DNA of 64,000 nt, from NCBI RefSeq assembly GCF_018691265.1, contig NW_024881330.1, positions 18,310,886-18,374,885 of the forward strand, in the 5' to 3' direction. The notes under the pieces are model-generated. The model had not been told where the DNA came from. It searched no databases and was given only the letters and a program-made list of their open reading frames with translations. This document shows, piece after piece, positions 1 to 20,146 of this stretch (position 1 is its first letter; every line of letters starts with the position of its first letter). The translations under genes and the position numbers were made by a program. Source of the stretch: Tyto alba (Eukaryota; Chordata; Aves; Strigiformes; Tytonidae).

Positions 1-8072
<8,072 letters not shown>

Positions 8073-8138
8073 CTGGTTCCAAAATATTAGTGAAAGACCC
8101 CAGACCAGCTTTGGGAACACCAAGTCCCAAACTAAGTG
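8073..8138 (+). CDS. CSMD3: CSMD3 exon: juxtamembrane linker
   Basis: This is a 66-nt microexon, phase 1 at both ends, encoding residues 98-119 (AGSKILVKDPRPALGTPSPK, then LS). It links the last sushi module to the juxtamembrane region. There is no Cys, and it is rich in Pro, Lys and Ser. The acceptor is CTTTCTAATAG and the donor is GTAAGT at 8139. Since its length is a multiple of three and the phases are symmetric, skipping it would keep the reading frame. It carries the phase from the previous exon into the next one without a break, which supports the boundaries. Confidence 0.9.
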
Positions 8139-10225
8139 GTAAGTATTTTGAGGTATCTATAATTTTAAACATTTTCTGCAGACAAGACAATGAGAATCAA
8201 TTTAGTGAGACTGCACTGAATGGTTTAGAATGAATAGAGGGTATTAGATTAGGCATTACATTAACAGAACAAAACCACCATTAATGAAATTATTCCCTAA
8301 TGTTTAAGTCAGTCTAGAATATATGGTATTATATATATCTATATATAATTTCTAACTGTAATGCAGTGAGGGTTTTATTGGTTTAACTGAAATGACTGTT
8401 GTTCTGTGTAAGATCCTATGCAATATACCATTCAAAAACTATATTACTCACCCAGAAATAAAGACGTGTTGCTTCACGTTTTTTTTCACAGTCTCACACA
8501 TCTTTTACATATTGCTAATTTAAATTGCTTTACCCAAATACTTCAGTATTAGCTTTCAAAAAAGCTAATGTCAGCCTAGAGAAGGTAGTGTCTCTAACTG
8601 GATAAAGTCAACTCCAGTTTTCACTGATTTGCTAAAGAAGTCTGTCTTTGGATGTCCTGACTAGATCCAAGGGAAACCTTTCTCTGTCCACTGAAGAGAC
8701 GCTTTGAAGAGAGAAGTCTTCTTAACTAAAATAACCCTATTAAATATCTACCAGTAGTGAATAAAGATTTAAAAGTAATTCCCTAGCATAGGGAGTTTTG
8801 TGGGGGTTGTGGGGCTTCTTTTTTTTTTTTTTATTAGGTTGTACACTACTTCAAAACTGTGTTTGTTAATGCTGTACAACATGGTAGTCATACAATCACT
8901 CCTTTCATTCAGAAGCTTTTTGTGCAATTCCAATTAATTGAAAAAAAATACGTAAAAATCAGTTTATCTGAAAGTAAGGAAATAAATTTCAGACAGATCA
9001 CAAATCAACAAAATAAGATTTTGCACCATGCAATTTCCTTACTTGCAGTTTGCAGGCCCAGTATCTAGGTGTTTTGTTTTAATGTGTTTACTTATCAAAA
9101 AATGTATGCATATATACACAAATAAAAAACTAAAAAAGCTCTTTTACCCTCCATGGGGAAGACAGCTTGACTCTGTGACCCATAAAATAAATGACGAAGG
9201 AAGACTGTTGGGTATTCTAGTGTGCCCCAGTCTTGAATTTCAGGATAACCTGTGAGAGAAAGGGGCAAGTATTCTTCTGTGTTTATCTGACATGAGATGC
9301 CAATACACACATGAACCCAGAGCTTTAAGTTCAGTGTGAGTGACTCCAAATAATGTGAAAGTGCTGATTTTAAGTAGTGATTATTTGTTATAGGGCTAAC
9401 TTTGATACATTTCCTTTGGAAAGTGTAGTAAACCCATCCTAAGCCAACTTAAATTTAATTGTTTAAATGGTATCTCATGTTAAGGTTTTAAAGGTTTGCA
9501 TGTATCTGTTTTTACTGGATAGGTAACTTTTGGATTTTTTTTAACCATACTGTTCCTGTAGTACCATTACTTAAATTAAGAGTTTTGCAGTTGGATAATG
9601 ATAAATATTAAATATAAATGTATAAATCTAGCATATTTCTTCTCCCTGCTATGTTCTATTTTAATTTTAAATTAGGGGATTCTTTTTCTCCTGGTGAAAC
9701 TCATGTTTTTAAATATTTGAAGACAAGATAAAACTTTTTATACAACTTTTTCATTAGCAAAATTGACTAGATAATAAAGAAGATGCTTATAGTCTTTTAA
9801 TGTAATTTATATGTGCTTATAAAAATTTTTATATCTAAATTGATATTAATTTTTGCAAAGTTTAATCCTAGCTATGTCCCCCTGACTGTCTGTGTTGGCA
9901 TAGGAAAGATTCTGCAGTGACAGGAATCTGATATTTTGTTTACAGCTATTAGATTTTGTGAAGTTAGTTTAATTTTAGGACACGTCCATATTTGAGGAAA
10001 GGAGCAACTGAAGGTACAGTTGTGGTTGTGTTCTTCAGTACAAATACATTTCTTTCATAAATGTTCTTGCCAGATTTCTATGTTTTATATGTGAAGATTA
10101 TGCCTAATAGAAATTTAGATGGTAGAGAAAATGATAATATTGATAATATATATATAGTTAGATGCTTGCCTTCATAAGTATTAAATATTGCAAAATATAC
10201 TGAAACATGTTTGATGTCTGTACAG
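8139..10225 (+). other. CSMD3: CSMD3 intron
   Basis: This intron of 2,087 bp has donor GTAAGT. The acceptor CTGTACAG lies behind a weak, interrupted pyrimidine tract. A short TA-rich tract lies near 8328-8348 and a T-run at 8819-8833. I recognise no exon or repeat family. Confidence 0.75.
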
Positions 10226-10384
10226 TTCCTGATGATGTATTTGCCCAAAATTATATATGGAAAGGATCTTACAATTACAAAAGCAAGAAGCAGCCCATGA
10301 CTTTGACAGTCACCAGTTTCAATGCGACTTCAGGAAGAGTAAATGCAACACTTACAAACAGCAACATGGAATTGCTGCTATCAG
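10226..10384 (+). CDS. CSMD3: CSMD3 exon: juxtamembrane ectodomain, glycosylated
   Basis: This 159-nt exon, phase 1 at both ends, encodes residues 120-172, starting VPDDVFAQNYIWKGSYNY and ending NSNMELLLS. It is part of the conserved extracellular region between the last sushi module and the membrane helix. It has two N-glycosylation sequons (NAT in SFNATSGR and NAT in RVNATLT) and no cysteine. The acceptor is TCTGTACAG, with a poor upstream pyrimidine tract (GTTTGATGTCTGTACAG). The donor is GTATGG at 10385, which departs from consensus at +4 to +6. Both sites are weaker than those of the upstream exons, but the frame joins perfectly on both sides. Confidence 0.92.
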
Positions 10385-12966
10385 GTATGGGATAAGAAAA
10401 ACTAATTTCCATTTAATTTTCTCTGCCTTATATACACTGCTTCCCTGTAACTTTCTGCATAATACTTAAACTTTTAAGATTTTTCCACCTTTCTCTTCTC
10501 TTCCATTTTTTAATTTCCCAGGTTTTTATTATATTTGGAGTTAACGGTCCATGAGGAATAAAAGAGTCATCCTAATTCTCATGATTCTTCATTAAATATT
10601 ATAAATAAACCTAAATTACTGTTCCTGAGGTCTTCTTATTTCTTAATCATATAATTACCTACATTAGCCTATCTAATAAGAAATATGATTATATAAATGT
10701 TGACCTAGCAAGGCAGACATATTTTGTGAACTTGGAGAGCATGGAGAGATTGCATTTGGTAGACTAGTTGAAAAAAGTAGCTACCTTTCATGCTGTGATT
10801 TCAGAAGAAGCCCTTGATTGCAATCTTGGTTTATGATATTCCACAGTCCCTGCCACACAGAGCACTGTTGCCATGGTTATGTTAGCACAATATGCGCAGT
10901 TGTCTATGCTGTGAACCACCAGTAAAAGCTACAGATAGGGCTGTAAAAATGTTTGGGTTTATAGTTTTTGCTTGTTTTTCAAACTCTGTCATTTCCTTGA
11001 TTGAAACATCACAGCCACAGAGACAATGGACCTGTCACACCACAGGAGTGGCAGGCTATAACACAGGGGTGTGAAAAAGCATAAAAGAAACACCTGAAAT
11101 CAATACTGTCACCCAAACTTATTTTCTTGAAACTTCACCCTATGTCTATAACAGTTTTTGCAAGGACTGAAGAAGCCTAAAAATCACAGTTATGTGTGGG
11201 GTGGACACTGCTAGTCTTAATCTTGTTCATCACTTAAGGACTCCTTTCTCTGAAATAGTTTTATATCACTCTTTATCCCAAATGTATTGGCAAGAACAGA
11301 AATGACAGAACATTAACCTGTTGGAAAAAAAGAGGGGGGAAAGTTCAGCCCATATGGTTCCAAGAGGGGTGGTCTATGGGAATAATGTAATGGACCAAAG
11401 AATGAATGTCTGTTAAGCTCCTAGTTTCTGATATCCAGTAGAATAGTGAATTTTTGTCACTAGGTTTGTCTGTTGCAGTTATTTTGTAGCTGTCCTTTGA
11501 AGAGTTACACTTGAGAAGCTGTAGGTGGACTGAACATTTCATAAAATATTTTCTGACTGGTAACTGTGTTTGTCTCCATTGTCTGTGTGAACTTAATCTA
11601 TCATATGAAATCTGTTTAGTTTTGTCCTGGGTTGAATATCATATGGGATATCTCTGGGAATCAGAGTTCTCCTATATTCAACTTGTTTTCTGGAAAGAAC
11701 AGTAGTTCTCTCACTGTGAAGCATTTACTGTTTTGCTTTCCACCATTTGCTGCGTCTTATTTTACTTCTTTTTATTTTGACACCTGCACTTGTTGTAATT
11801 ATAGTATATATGTCTGTCACAGGTTAGAAATGGTCATGTTCTTTTGAACAGGTTAGCATGAGTGAAAATAGCAATGCTTTTCCTTGTTTATTTGGCTCAG
11901 ATTAAACACTCCTTTGTACACTGGGAAACCAGTTGCCAGCTCTGAAGAAACACATGAGCCTTTCCCTAAGAAATGCTTGCAAATCCACCATTGTAAATTA
12001 GAAGAGAACAGTGGTGCCTTGGTCTGTGGATAATTTTTCTCTATGCTCTCGAGTGTACATACATAATGTTCATACCCATGTACACATACCACAGCCCTCA
12101 GCCTCATGTAAGGATTTCCTAAATGTTCATTTATAAGATACTTTTATGGCAGATGTGATTGACTTTTTTTTTTTTTCCCAAGTTCCCAATGATTTCTAGA
12201 TGCACACTGTCCAAGCTCGTGAAGTGACCAAACACTGTGTGATAATGTTAATGCAGTCTTGAAGACAAGAGAATATACCCTACCTTACCAAGGCCACATT
12301 CATTTGAGCTTGTTAGCTCAGAGGTGATTTATATATGAAGGTACCTCCTGTAGGGCAATCACATATCCTTAATGTGGAGAAGCCTTTTGTTCTGTGAATT
12401 TAGGCATGTAAATGAGAAACATGAATTAGGAATCTCATTGCCCTGTCTCTCACTGCAGTTTCTGAATCATCTAGGTAGTTTGCATCTTAACCTGAATTGA
12501 ACTTTTGAGATGCCTATCTCACTGTAGTCTGTAGTGAGAGCCTAGAGTAAATGAACTAATGGAGAAGGACAAAGTTTAATGTCTTCTTTTAGCTGGGGTA
12601 TATCTGGGCATGTGATCTGTTTCCATTTCATAGTGTTTTGGGTTTTTTTCTCTGATTAACAACCAACAAGATAGATGTGACCATTCTTTTTCTTCTCTGT
12701 AATTCATTTTAACACAGTAACATCACCCACCATTTTCTTCTGGTCATACATACAAAACTCTATTAGACTGAAAACTCTGTTGTGTTCCAGATTGTCTCTT
12801 CGCAGCACTGCAGTCAAATATTAAACTACTGGGTTGTACCAGCATTTCTTCTTTCTCTACCTTAAGATACAAAGAGCACTATATAACTGAGTATTTCATT
12901 CCTTCTGCTACTGTGTTAGCTCGTGGTTTTATGCATCATTAGTTATATATTTTTTCCACTGGGGAA

Positions 12967-14092
12967 TGTGGTGGGTTGACCCTGGCTGGATGCCAGGTCC
13001 CCACCAAGTTGCTCTATCACTCGCTTCCTCAGCTGAACAGGGGAAGCAAAATAAAGTGAAAAGCTTGTGGCTCAAGATAAGGACAGGGAGACATCACTTA
13101 CCAATTACTGTCAAGGGTAAAACAGACTTGACTTGTGGAAATTAATTTAATTTATTGCCAATCAAATTAGAGTAGGATGATAAGAAATAAAACCAAATCT
13201 TAAAACACCTTCCCCCCACCCCTCCCTTCTTCCAAAGCTCAACTTTACTCCCAACTTCTCTATCTCCTCTCCTCCAAGTGACACTGGGGGATGGGAATGG
13301 GGTTTTTGATCAGTTTCTCACACGTTGTCTCTGCTGCTCCTTCCTCTTCACACTCTTCACCTGCGGCAGCGTGGGGTCCCACCCATGGGAGACAGCCTTT
13401 CACAAACTTCTCCAGCATGGGTCCTTCCTGTGGGCTACAGTTCTTCATTAACTGCTCCAGCGTGGGTCCCTTCCATGTGGAGCAGTCATTCAGGAACAGA
13501 CTGCTTCAGTGCGGGTCCCCCATGGGGTCACAAGTCCTGCCAGCAAACCTGCTCCACTGTGGGGTCCTCTCTCTCTATGGAGCCACAGGTCCTTCCAGGA
13601 GCTTGCTCCAGCACAGAGTTCCCACAGGGTCACAGCCTCCTTCAGGCATCCACCTGCTCCAGTGTGGGGTCCTCCACAGCCTGCTGGTAGGTATCTGCTC
13701 CACTGTTAACCTTCATGGGCTGCAGGGGCACAGCCTGCCTCATCCCGGTCTTCACCATGGTCTGTAGGGGAATCTCTGATGCCTGGAGCACCTCCTCCCC
13801 CTCCTTCTTCACTGACTTTGCTGTCTGCAGAGTTGTTTCTCTCACATATTCTCACTCTTCTCTTCTGGCTGCTGCTGGTTTTGTGCAGGTTTTTCTCCTC
13901 ACCTTCTTAAATATGTTACCACAGAGGTGCTACCACTGTTGCTGATGGACTCAGCTTTGGCCAGCATCGTCTGTCTTGAGGTTGTCTGGCATTGGCTCTG
14001 TTGGACATGGGGGAAGCTTCTGGCACTTTGTCAGAGAAGCCACCCCTGTAGCCTGCTCCGCTACCAAAACCTTGCCATACAAACCTGATGCA
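12967..14092 (-). mobile_element. Endogenous retrovirus LTR (solo), antisense to CSMD3
   Basis: This is a solo LTR of about 1.1 kb, read on the minus strand. On the + strand it opens TGTGGTGGGTTGACCCTGG and closes ...CTGATGCA, giving TG...CA ends. Minus-strand landmarks are a TATA-like AT-rich site (complement of TTCTTAAATATG, near 13905-13914) and a polyadenylation signal (complement of TTTATT, 13151-13156). This order gives the orientation. The sequence type is one I know as widespread in neoavian genomes. Its centre (about 13400-13720) consists of diverged copies of a CTCCAGYGTGGGTCC-type motif with a pyrimidine-rich spacer; the open frames there (for example 13291-13767) are by-products of this GC-rich repeat. 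No clear target-site duplication is visible, so the ends may be off by some bases. No internal retroviral sequence flanks it. Confidence 0.85.
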
Positions 14093-14404
14093 GAGAGCCA
14101 GTATCTTCTGTGTCTCAGTGCTGTCTTTGGTTCTTCACATCACAGAATTTGGATGAACACAATAAAAGGAAACAACCAAAATGAAGGATACTGCTATGTT
14201 AACAAAGAGATCTATTTTAGTTCATGCATAGCTAACACATACTAATTAAATCTAGTCTGAAGTCATCCACATTTGTTAGTCAGTAAAAGCATGAAGTCTG
14301 ATCTGTGATGTACCGAGTCTGTAAAATCAATGAATTTTAATTTCAGTTTGGTGGATTTTTATGGAGGTGGAAGTATAATTATTTGGTGTTTTGTTTTATT
14401 TTGG

Positions 14405-14424
14405 TTTTTTTTTTTTTTTTTTTT
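14405..14424. repeat. poly-T tract (T20)
   Basis: A homopolymer run followed by T/C- and T/G-rich sequence, in a CSMD3 intron about 300 bp downstream of the LTR. Confidence 0.9.
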
Positions 14425-15381
14425 CCTTTTTCTTGGATTTGGTTTTAGTTTTGTTATTGTTTAAGTTTTAGCCATCATTAACTTTTGTTCATGTAAAGTG
14501 TAAGATAACCTTGTATGATTCTACAAATAGAAGACTTCATATGAAATGAACAGTGATTTCAGTGCTCTGTCAGAAAGGAAATGATCATACTAGATAGGTC
14601 TTCTATTTAAAATCTAGTGTTTTAAACCATTAATTGATAACAATGGTTAAAAATGTGGGAGAAAAACATCTTGACTGTATTTTCACTAATGGTCTTTGTT
14701 CTTGTAACAGAAGATTAAATCACTAAGCATATCTTACTATTTTATTTTCATTCTCCAAAGTAACAAATAAGGTTATTTGGATTCTAAACATTTATTTTGC
14801 AGGAATGAAAATGAGTTAATTAATTATGCCTACAAGTTAAATGAGGTTATATACAAGTCTTACTGTCTGGAAGAGACTGTGTCGCAATATTGACTGATGA
14901 AGAACAATTCTATTTTTTGAGATACTTTCAAATTTAGAAGTTTTTAATTTAGCACCTGTTTTTAGAAAAGAATTTAGATGCGGATGTTCCTATTATCATC
15001 TCCTTTACCCGATGACTAAATTACAGATATTAACAGTGGGGATGAGAGGTTCAAATACACTCTTCCTGATTCAGAACAGTATTTTCCATCTCAAATCAGA
15101 TTACTGTCACTGTTTGTTCTGTCTAAGGCTTGTTACCCTAACCATTAAGTAACAGCTGCATGCATAGGTTTTCCCTTCTCTCCTCTCTAAAAACAGTTTC
15201 TATTGAAATCTTATGATAATTGAAATAATTTTATAAAAGAATTCATCTTGCTAAACTAAAATGTTTGTAACAATGATACCTGCTTTTCCCTTTTAAGGCA
15301 AAAGATTAAATGTTTATTTTTAAACATGAAATAATTTCTCTACTCAACACAAACATAAATTTTTAAAACTATATTCTACAG

Positions 15382-15494
15382 GAGTGTATAAAAGCCAGGA
15401 AGCTCGGCTAATGCTCCACATATATCTCATTAAAGCACCCTCCCATACATCTGTCAACAAGTTGAAAGAGGAAAAATGGGCTATGGATGGTTTT
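15382..15494 (+). CDS. CSMD3: CSMD3 exon: juxtamembrane ectodomain
   Basis: This 113-nt exon (phase 1 in, phase 0 out) encodes residues 173-210, starting GVYKSQEARLMLHIYLIKAP and ending EEKWAMDGF. The region continues the beta-rich juxtamembrane segment and has no Cys and no N-glycosylation sequon. The acceptor is ATTCTACAG and the donor is a good GTGAGT at 15495. The segment after LIKAP (SHTSVNKLKEEKW) is basic and acidic and looks like a loop; I expect it to vary more between species than the rest, but this is inference. Confidence 0.92.
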
Positions 15495-17582
15495 GTGAGT
15501 ATATTTCTGCTATAAAAGAAGGAGAAAGTTTTTTTGCTTGAAATCATGCTAGTGCTCTACACACAAAAATTACTGAGACATATCAAAAGGAAGCTTGCTA
15601 GCAATGCTGAGTCATGAAAAGAAATGAAAATTTTATTGTAAGATATAGGAGACCAATATGAGGGAAAATATGGGAATAGTCATGTTGTGTATGCACAATT
15701 ATAATGCATGTTAACACAGAAGTTTTTCTCTTACTTCTCTTTGATTTTTATTCCAATATATTGATAAATGTTATAATCATGATAATATAATATCAATTTA
15801 TAATAATATTATAAGAGTAAAATAAGAGCATTTTTTGTCATTAGGCTAGCAGTCATGTTTTACTTTTTGGTGATATTTTTAGAAATATGATGAAAAAGCT
15901 GAACTATTGCATATATGGGGAAAACAAAATAGATTGCTCCAATTAAGCATTAAAACCCTTGGAGATTCTGGGTCTGAGGTTATTCTTTAAAAGGAAGAAG
16001 AAGAGAGCACATAGCTGAGAGGAGGAGAGGTGAAGGAGAGGGGTAAAAAGAAGAAGCAAAAGGACAGGTGGATGAGGTGTGTTTAAATCAAAGAAACCTT
16101 TTCAGAGAACAGGCAGGAAAAACAAACATCATCCAAGTTAATGGTAAGGCTGAAAAAAGCTGAGTGTGTTTGGGTCCTGAGACACTTTATTTGCCAGAGA
16201 AGAAATTAGACCTTTTAGAAAAGAAAGGTCCTAAAATGATTTAGATGATGATGAGCACTCATACATCCCTATTACACCATCTCATTTTTCAAGGAATCTG
16301 TCTGTTTTCTTATTCACCTACTGGTAAAGCAGTACAGGGAAACTAAAATGGGTGTAAAGGCCAAAAGAAAATAAGAGGTATACACTGAAGTGTATGCATA
16401 ATTTTATATTTGTATAACTTGTGGCATTAGTTCAATGATAATTTTTAAAAAGGTATAAAACCAGAACCAAAGCAAAATACTCTAAGCTGCTTAAACAATA
16501 AATATACTAGTAAAATGACTTAAGTCCCTTGGTTTGTACAAACTTCAGGCTTAATGAGCATGCTCCTGAGGTGTAATAATATGGTAAAAGCAATAAATTT
16601 ACTTTCAGACTTCTAAATGTACAAGAATACACAGTACCACCCCTACATTTCATATGTTATTTACATACTGTTCTTATTTGACCATTTTATTTATTTATTT
16701 ATTTATTTATTTGTTAAATCTTGGAATAGCTCAAACAAGCTGCTTTACCCAAAAGTAAGAAATTCACCTGAGAAATGCACCCTTCCTTCCTGCAGTGAAA
16801 ACATATCTTCAGGTCATTGCTGAAGACAAACTGTTGCCTTGAGAAAGGGAAGCTTAAGGGACAATCTTGAACAAACCTGCCTCAGGACTGCTGAATTTAA
16901 ACCTAATAACTATCTTGGGAAACAAGTACCTGTAAATTTGAATACAGGAGTTAGTTTAGAATGTACTTACCTTAATAAGTGATATATTCATAGGGTTACA
17001 ATCCTTTCTTCCTTCCCACAAGATTTCTAGTTTATACTAGCATATTTTGCTCCTGTACCAAGGCCTCATTCAACAGTCTTCTGTTGTATAATAACAGCTG
17101 TATAATTAAGTAGTTATGGGATAGAGCACTGAGAAGGAACAAAGGAACTGTCAATTGAATGTGAGGTCTTTTTTATTTACTTTAAAAGTAATTATTAAAA
17201 CTTCAATACTTGCATCCTCAGGATTAACTACAATATAACTTTTGACATCTACTTCCTAAACAAATTAGATAATTATGAAGTATGTAAGATGCTTAAAAAT
17301 AGACATCTTGAATTGGAAGAAACTTTAAGTTTTGTTGGTTTTAAAAAATAGTACCATTAAAGGTAGTATAAGGCAGTATGTGTGACCATAAGCCACCATG
17401 TCCAAGTTGCGCCTTTAACAGTTCTGTCTTTTCCTTTGAACTTCATAGATTTCCTAGAAAAAATATGACGTTTTTGATGGAGAATAACAGCTACTAGTCA
17501 AGCATGTTGGGATAGTTCTTTCCCAAATAGACACTTGTAACAAATTTTCCTTATTTAATTCAGAGTAAATTTTTTTTAACAG
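15495..17582 (+). other. CSMD3: CSMD3 intron
   Basis: This intron of 2,088 bp has donor GTGAGT and acceptor TTTTTTAACAG. It contains a purine-rich block (about 15985-16140, GAAGAAGAGAG-like) and a TTTA tetranucleotide repeat at 16685-16713. I see no exon or transposon. Confidence 0.75.
16685..16713. repeat. (TTTA)n microsatellite
   Basis: About seven uninterrupted TTTA units within a CSMD3 intron. Confidence 0.9.
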
Positions 17583-17670
17583 GTATCTGCTGAACCTGAT
17601 GGAGCAACATATGTTTTTCAAGGATTCATCCAGGGTAAAGATTATGGACAATTTGGACTTCAAAGATTAG
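17583..17670 (+). CDS. CSMD3: CSMD3 exon: juxtamembrane ectodomain, with possible alternative donor
   Basis: This 88-nt exon (phase 0 in, phase 1 out) encodes residues 211-239, VSAEPDGATYVFQGFIQG followed by KDYGQFGLQRL. It continues the ectodomain towards the membrane. The acceptor TTTTTTTTAACAG is strong. The donor used to join the next exon in frame is GTATTC at 17671, which matches consensus poorly after +3. A competing GTAAAG lies inside the exon at 17635. Using it would end the exon at 17634, also in phase 1, and would remove 12 codons without shifting the frame. The full-length form agrees with my recollection of vertebrate CSMD3. Confidence 0.92.
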
Positions 17671-20010
17671 GTATTCAGCAAATTCTAAGTTTTTGCCAGT
17701 TCATTGTTCCATATTCTGTTTTATTACGTCCAGTAGTATAAGGGTATCTGCAGGATGTTATCAATATTGTAATTTTATAGAATACTTAGATATTCATATC
17801 TTTAAAATATCTTTAAAAGAGTAGTGCTTACAAAGAGTGTTTTGTCAGAAGTTGTAAGGAGTTACAGATGCCTTGCAATGTACTGCTTAGTATAGCTAAA
17901 TATTTGTAACGTTTTGAACAATGTTTTTCTATGAATATGTGTAAAATGCATTTAGTTTCACATCTTAATACCTATTTAGAAAGCCCATGTTATAGAATGT
18001 TCTGCTAAACTGATCTTTTGCTTGTGGTGCTGAAACATTTTACTTAAATATTTGCTAGAATAGTGAAGCTGCTAAATATTTACAAGTAAATCTTTATGTT
18101 ACTCTTAAGAAGAACAAAAACTTACTTTATAAGCATTTATTTCCTAAAAATAAACTTCTTGGTTCTATACCTTCTGTTCTACACGAAACTAATAGCCTTT
18201 ATATATATCCCTTCTTGGAGAAGACAGCTCTGGTAACAACATTCTGCTGTGTTTTTTAGGAAAAAGAAATAATTTTACATTTCTGATACTGTCTTAAGAG
18301 TTGTGATATTTCTCCCTCAACAAGAACTTGAATTTAGTTAATACTGAATTCTTGAATGATAGAATACTAATGACAATGTCTTAGAAGAGGAATTACTTTT
18401 CACTAATGTAATGGCTCCTTAGATAAAGTGCTTATCTTCAGATAAAATTCCTAAACAAAATGTTTTGAAAAGTAGGTTCTTTCAGTCACAAAGTATTGTC
18501 TATTCTTATTTTTTCAGTAAAATCAGGAAATACTTTAATTCTTGACTGTGCTGGAAGGATTTATTAATGAATGTATGAGGCGAAGGCAAATCTTTCTTCT
18601 TTTACTGTTCTAAGCCACAGTAAAATGCAGTGCTTGGGAACTTGATTTTCACTGTATTTTAATATGCAAATTATTTTAAAAAATGTTTTATAAATATATT
18701 TATCAAGAAATATTTCCTTTAAATGAATATACAAAGAGTCATTTCCCTTTATTAACTTCTTCAAAATATTTGAAAATCATCTAACAAAAATTAAAATGTA
18801 AGACTACCATGGCAAAATGTTTTGATAGATTTAATAAATTGTTTTTGATAGATTTTGATAGATTCTTATTAAAATTGTATTCATTTGATTTTCACAGACA
18901 TTTTCCTTTTTTTTCTTTTTCTTTCTTTTGTAGTTTTGAGATTATTTTCTGTAATATATTGAAGGTACTTTTTATTGGTTTATATCTTTTAGGAACAGAA
19001 TGGTTCACTCAGGTTTAAATTCTATACAAGAATTAATCATAGTTAATATAGTCAATAATACAGAGATTTGCAATCATTGAACAGATTTTGTTTATCAAGT
19101 TTACCATTTCATTATTTCATGCACACAAACACAAAACCAGTTTCTCTGATGCAAAATATTTTGATTTCTGTTCCCATACAATTTTCCTTACATTTAATTT
19201 ATTTTTCTGAACATTTAATTGATTTTTTATGTATTTTAGTATATTGATTATCTGCTTGTTTCTTTTAGTTTTTTTATGCTTTTTAAAATTTCTACATATT
19301 GCCTTGTAAGATCAAGAAGATCAGAAAATATTATGACCTCTGCAATTCTTAAAAGGTTCCGTTCAAGGCTTAAAAACTAACTTTGAAGCTGTATTTGTAT
19401 TGCTTTCCTCCTATTAAAAATGTGTACAGCTTGTCTGTGTAGATAACTTAGATAATGTGTTCCTTGGACATGCAGCAGATTATATGCATGCTTATATGTT
19501 CATCAGTATCTGGCTTAGCTCTTCACAACTGTTCCTACTTCTTTCACTCTATGAATCAATAGCAGTGCTAAATGAAATCGACATGATGAATTTTCAGTTT
19601 GCCCTTTCCTTGTAATCATGTTTGCTTTTTATACATGAAGTATTTTTCAATTTCTGAAGTATACAAATACAATCAGTAATATAATCAAACATGTGCATTA
19701 TTATAAATTTGATTTTTTGCAACACAGTACTTTAATGTGTATTAATAACATCCAAAAATACATTTACTATATCCGAGTATATGTATTGTTCTCCCAACAT
19801 TTTACATCCCCTTACTAATCAGGATGTGTTATACCATACTACATTTACTTTCCAGGTAGTGTCACCATCCAGTTATATGTACACCAGCTGAACACATTAT
19901 GATGGCTCAATTACAAGGTGTTACTGAATTCTGAAGTTTATGGAGTAGTATCTGTGGGGGGTAACAGACACATATTAGATTACTTGTTTTTTTCTTATTA
20001 TTCTTTCTAG
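17671..20010 (+). other. CSMD3: CSMD3 intron
   Basis: This intron of 2,340 bp has donor GTATTC and acceptor TTCTTTCTAG. It is very AT-rich and has no recognisable repeat family or exon. Confidence 0.75.
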
Positions 20011-20146
20011 GTCTTAACATGTCTGAGGGTTCAAATTCTTCTAATCAACCACATGGTACAAATAGTAGTTCAGTGGCCATTGCTATCCTTGTGCCTTTCT
20101 TTGCCCTTATATTCGCTGGTTTTGGCTTTTATCTTTATAAACAAAG
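20011..20146 (+). CDS. CSMD3: CSMD3 exon: transmembrane segment
   Basis: This 136-nt exon (phase 1 in, phase 2 out) encodes residues 240-284. It begins with a Ser/Asn-rich stalk (LNMSEGSNSSNQPHGTNSSS) holding three further N-glycosylation sequons (NMS, NSS, NSS). A hydrophobic helix of about 22 residues follows (VAIAILVPFFALIFAGFGF and on to LY), and it ends with the basic stop-transfer KQ(R). This anchors the large ectodomain as a type I membrane protein. The acceptor is TTCTTTCTAG and the donor is AGGTAAG at 20147. Confidence 0.95.

Larger units (their letters stand above)
10385..15381 (+). other. CSMD3: CSMD3 intron with antisense LTR
   Basis: This 5.0-kb intron (donor GTATGG, acceptor TTCTACAG) contains an LTR in antisense orientation at 12967-14092 and a T20 run at 14405-14424. 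I see no recognisable exon or repeat family in the rest (10385-12966 and 14425-15381). Confidence 0.75.

Noticed and set aside
13291..13945. Long overlapping open frames on the + strand (up to 158 codons)
   Set aside because: They lie wholly inside an antisense LTR, arise from its GC-rich internal repeats, and show no domain pattern.
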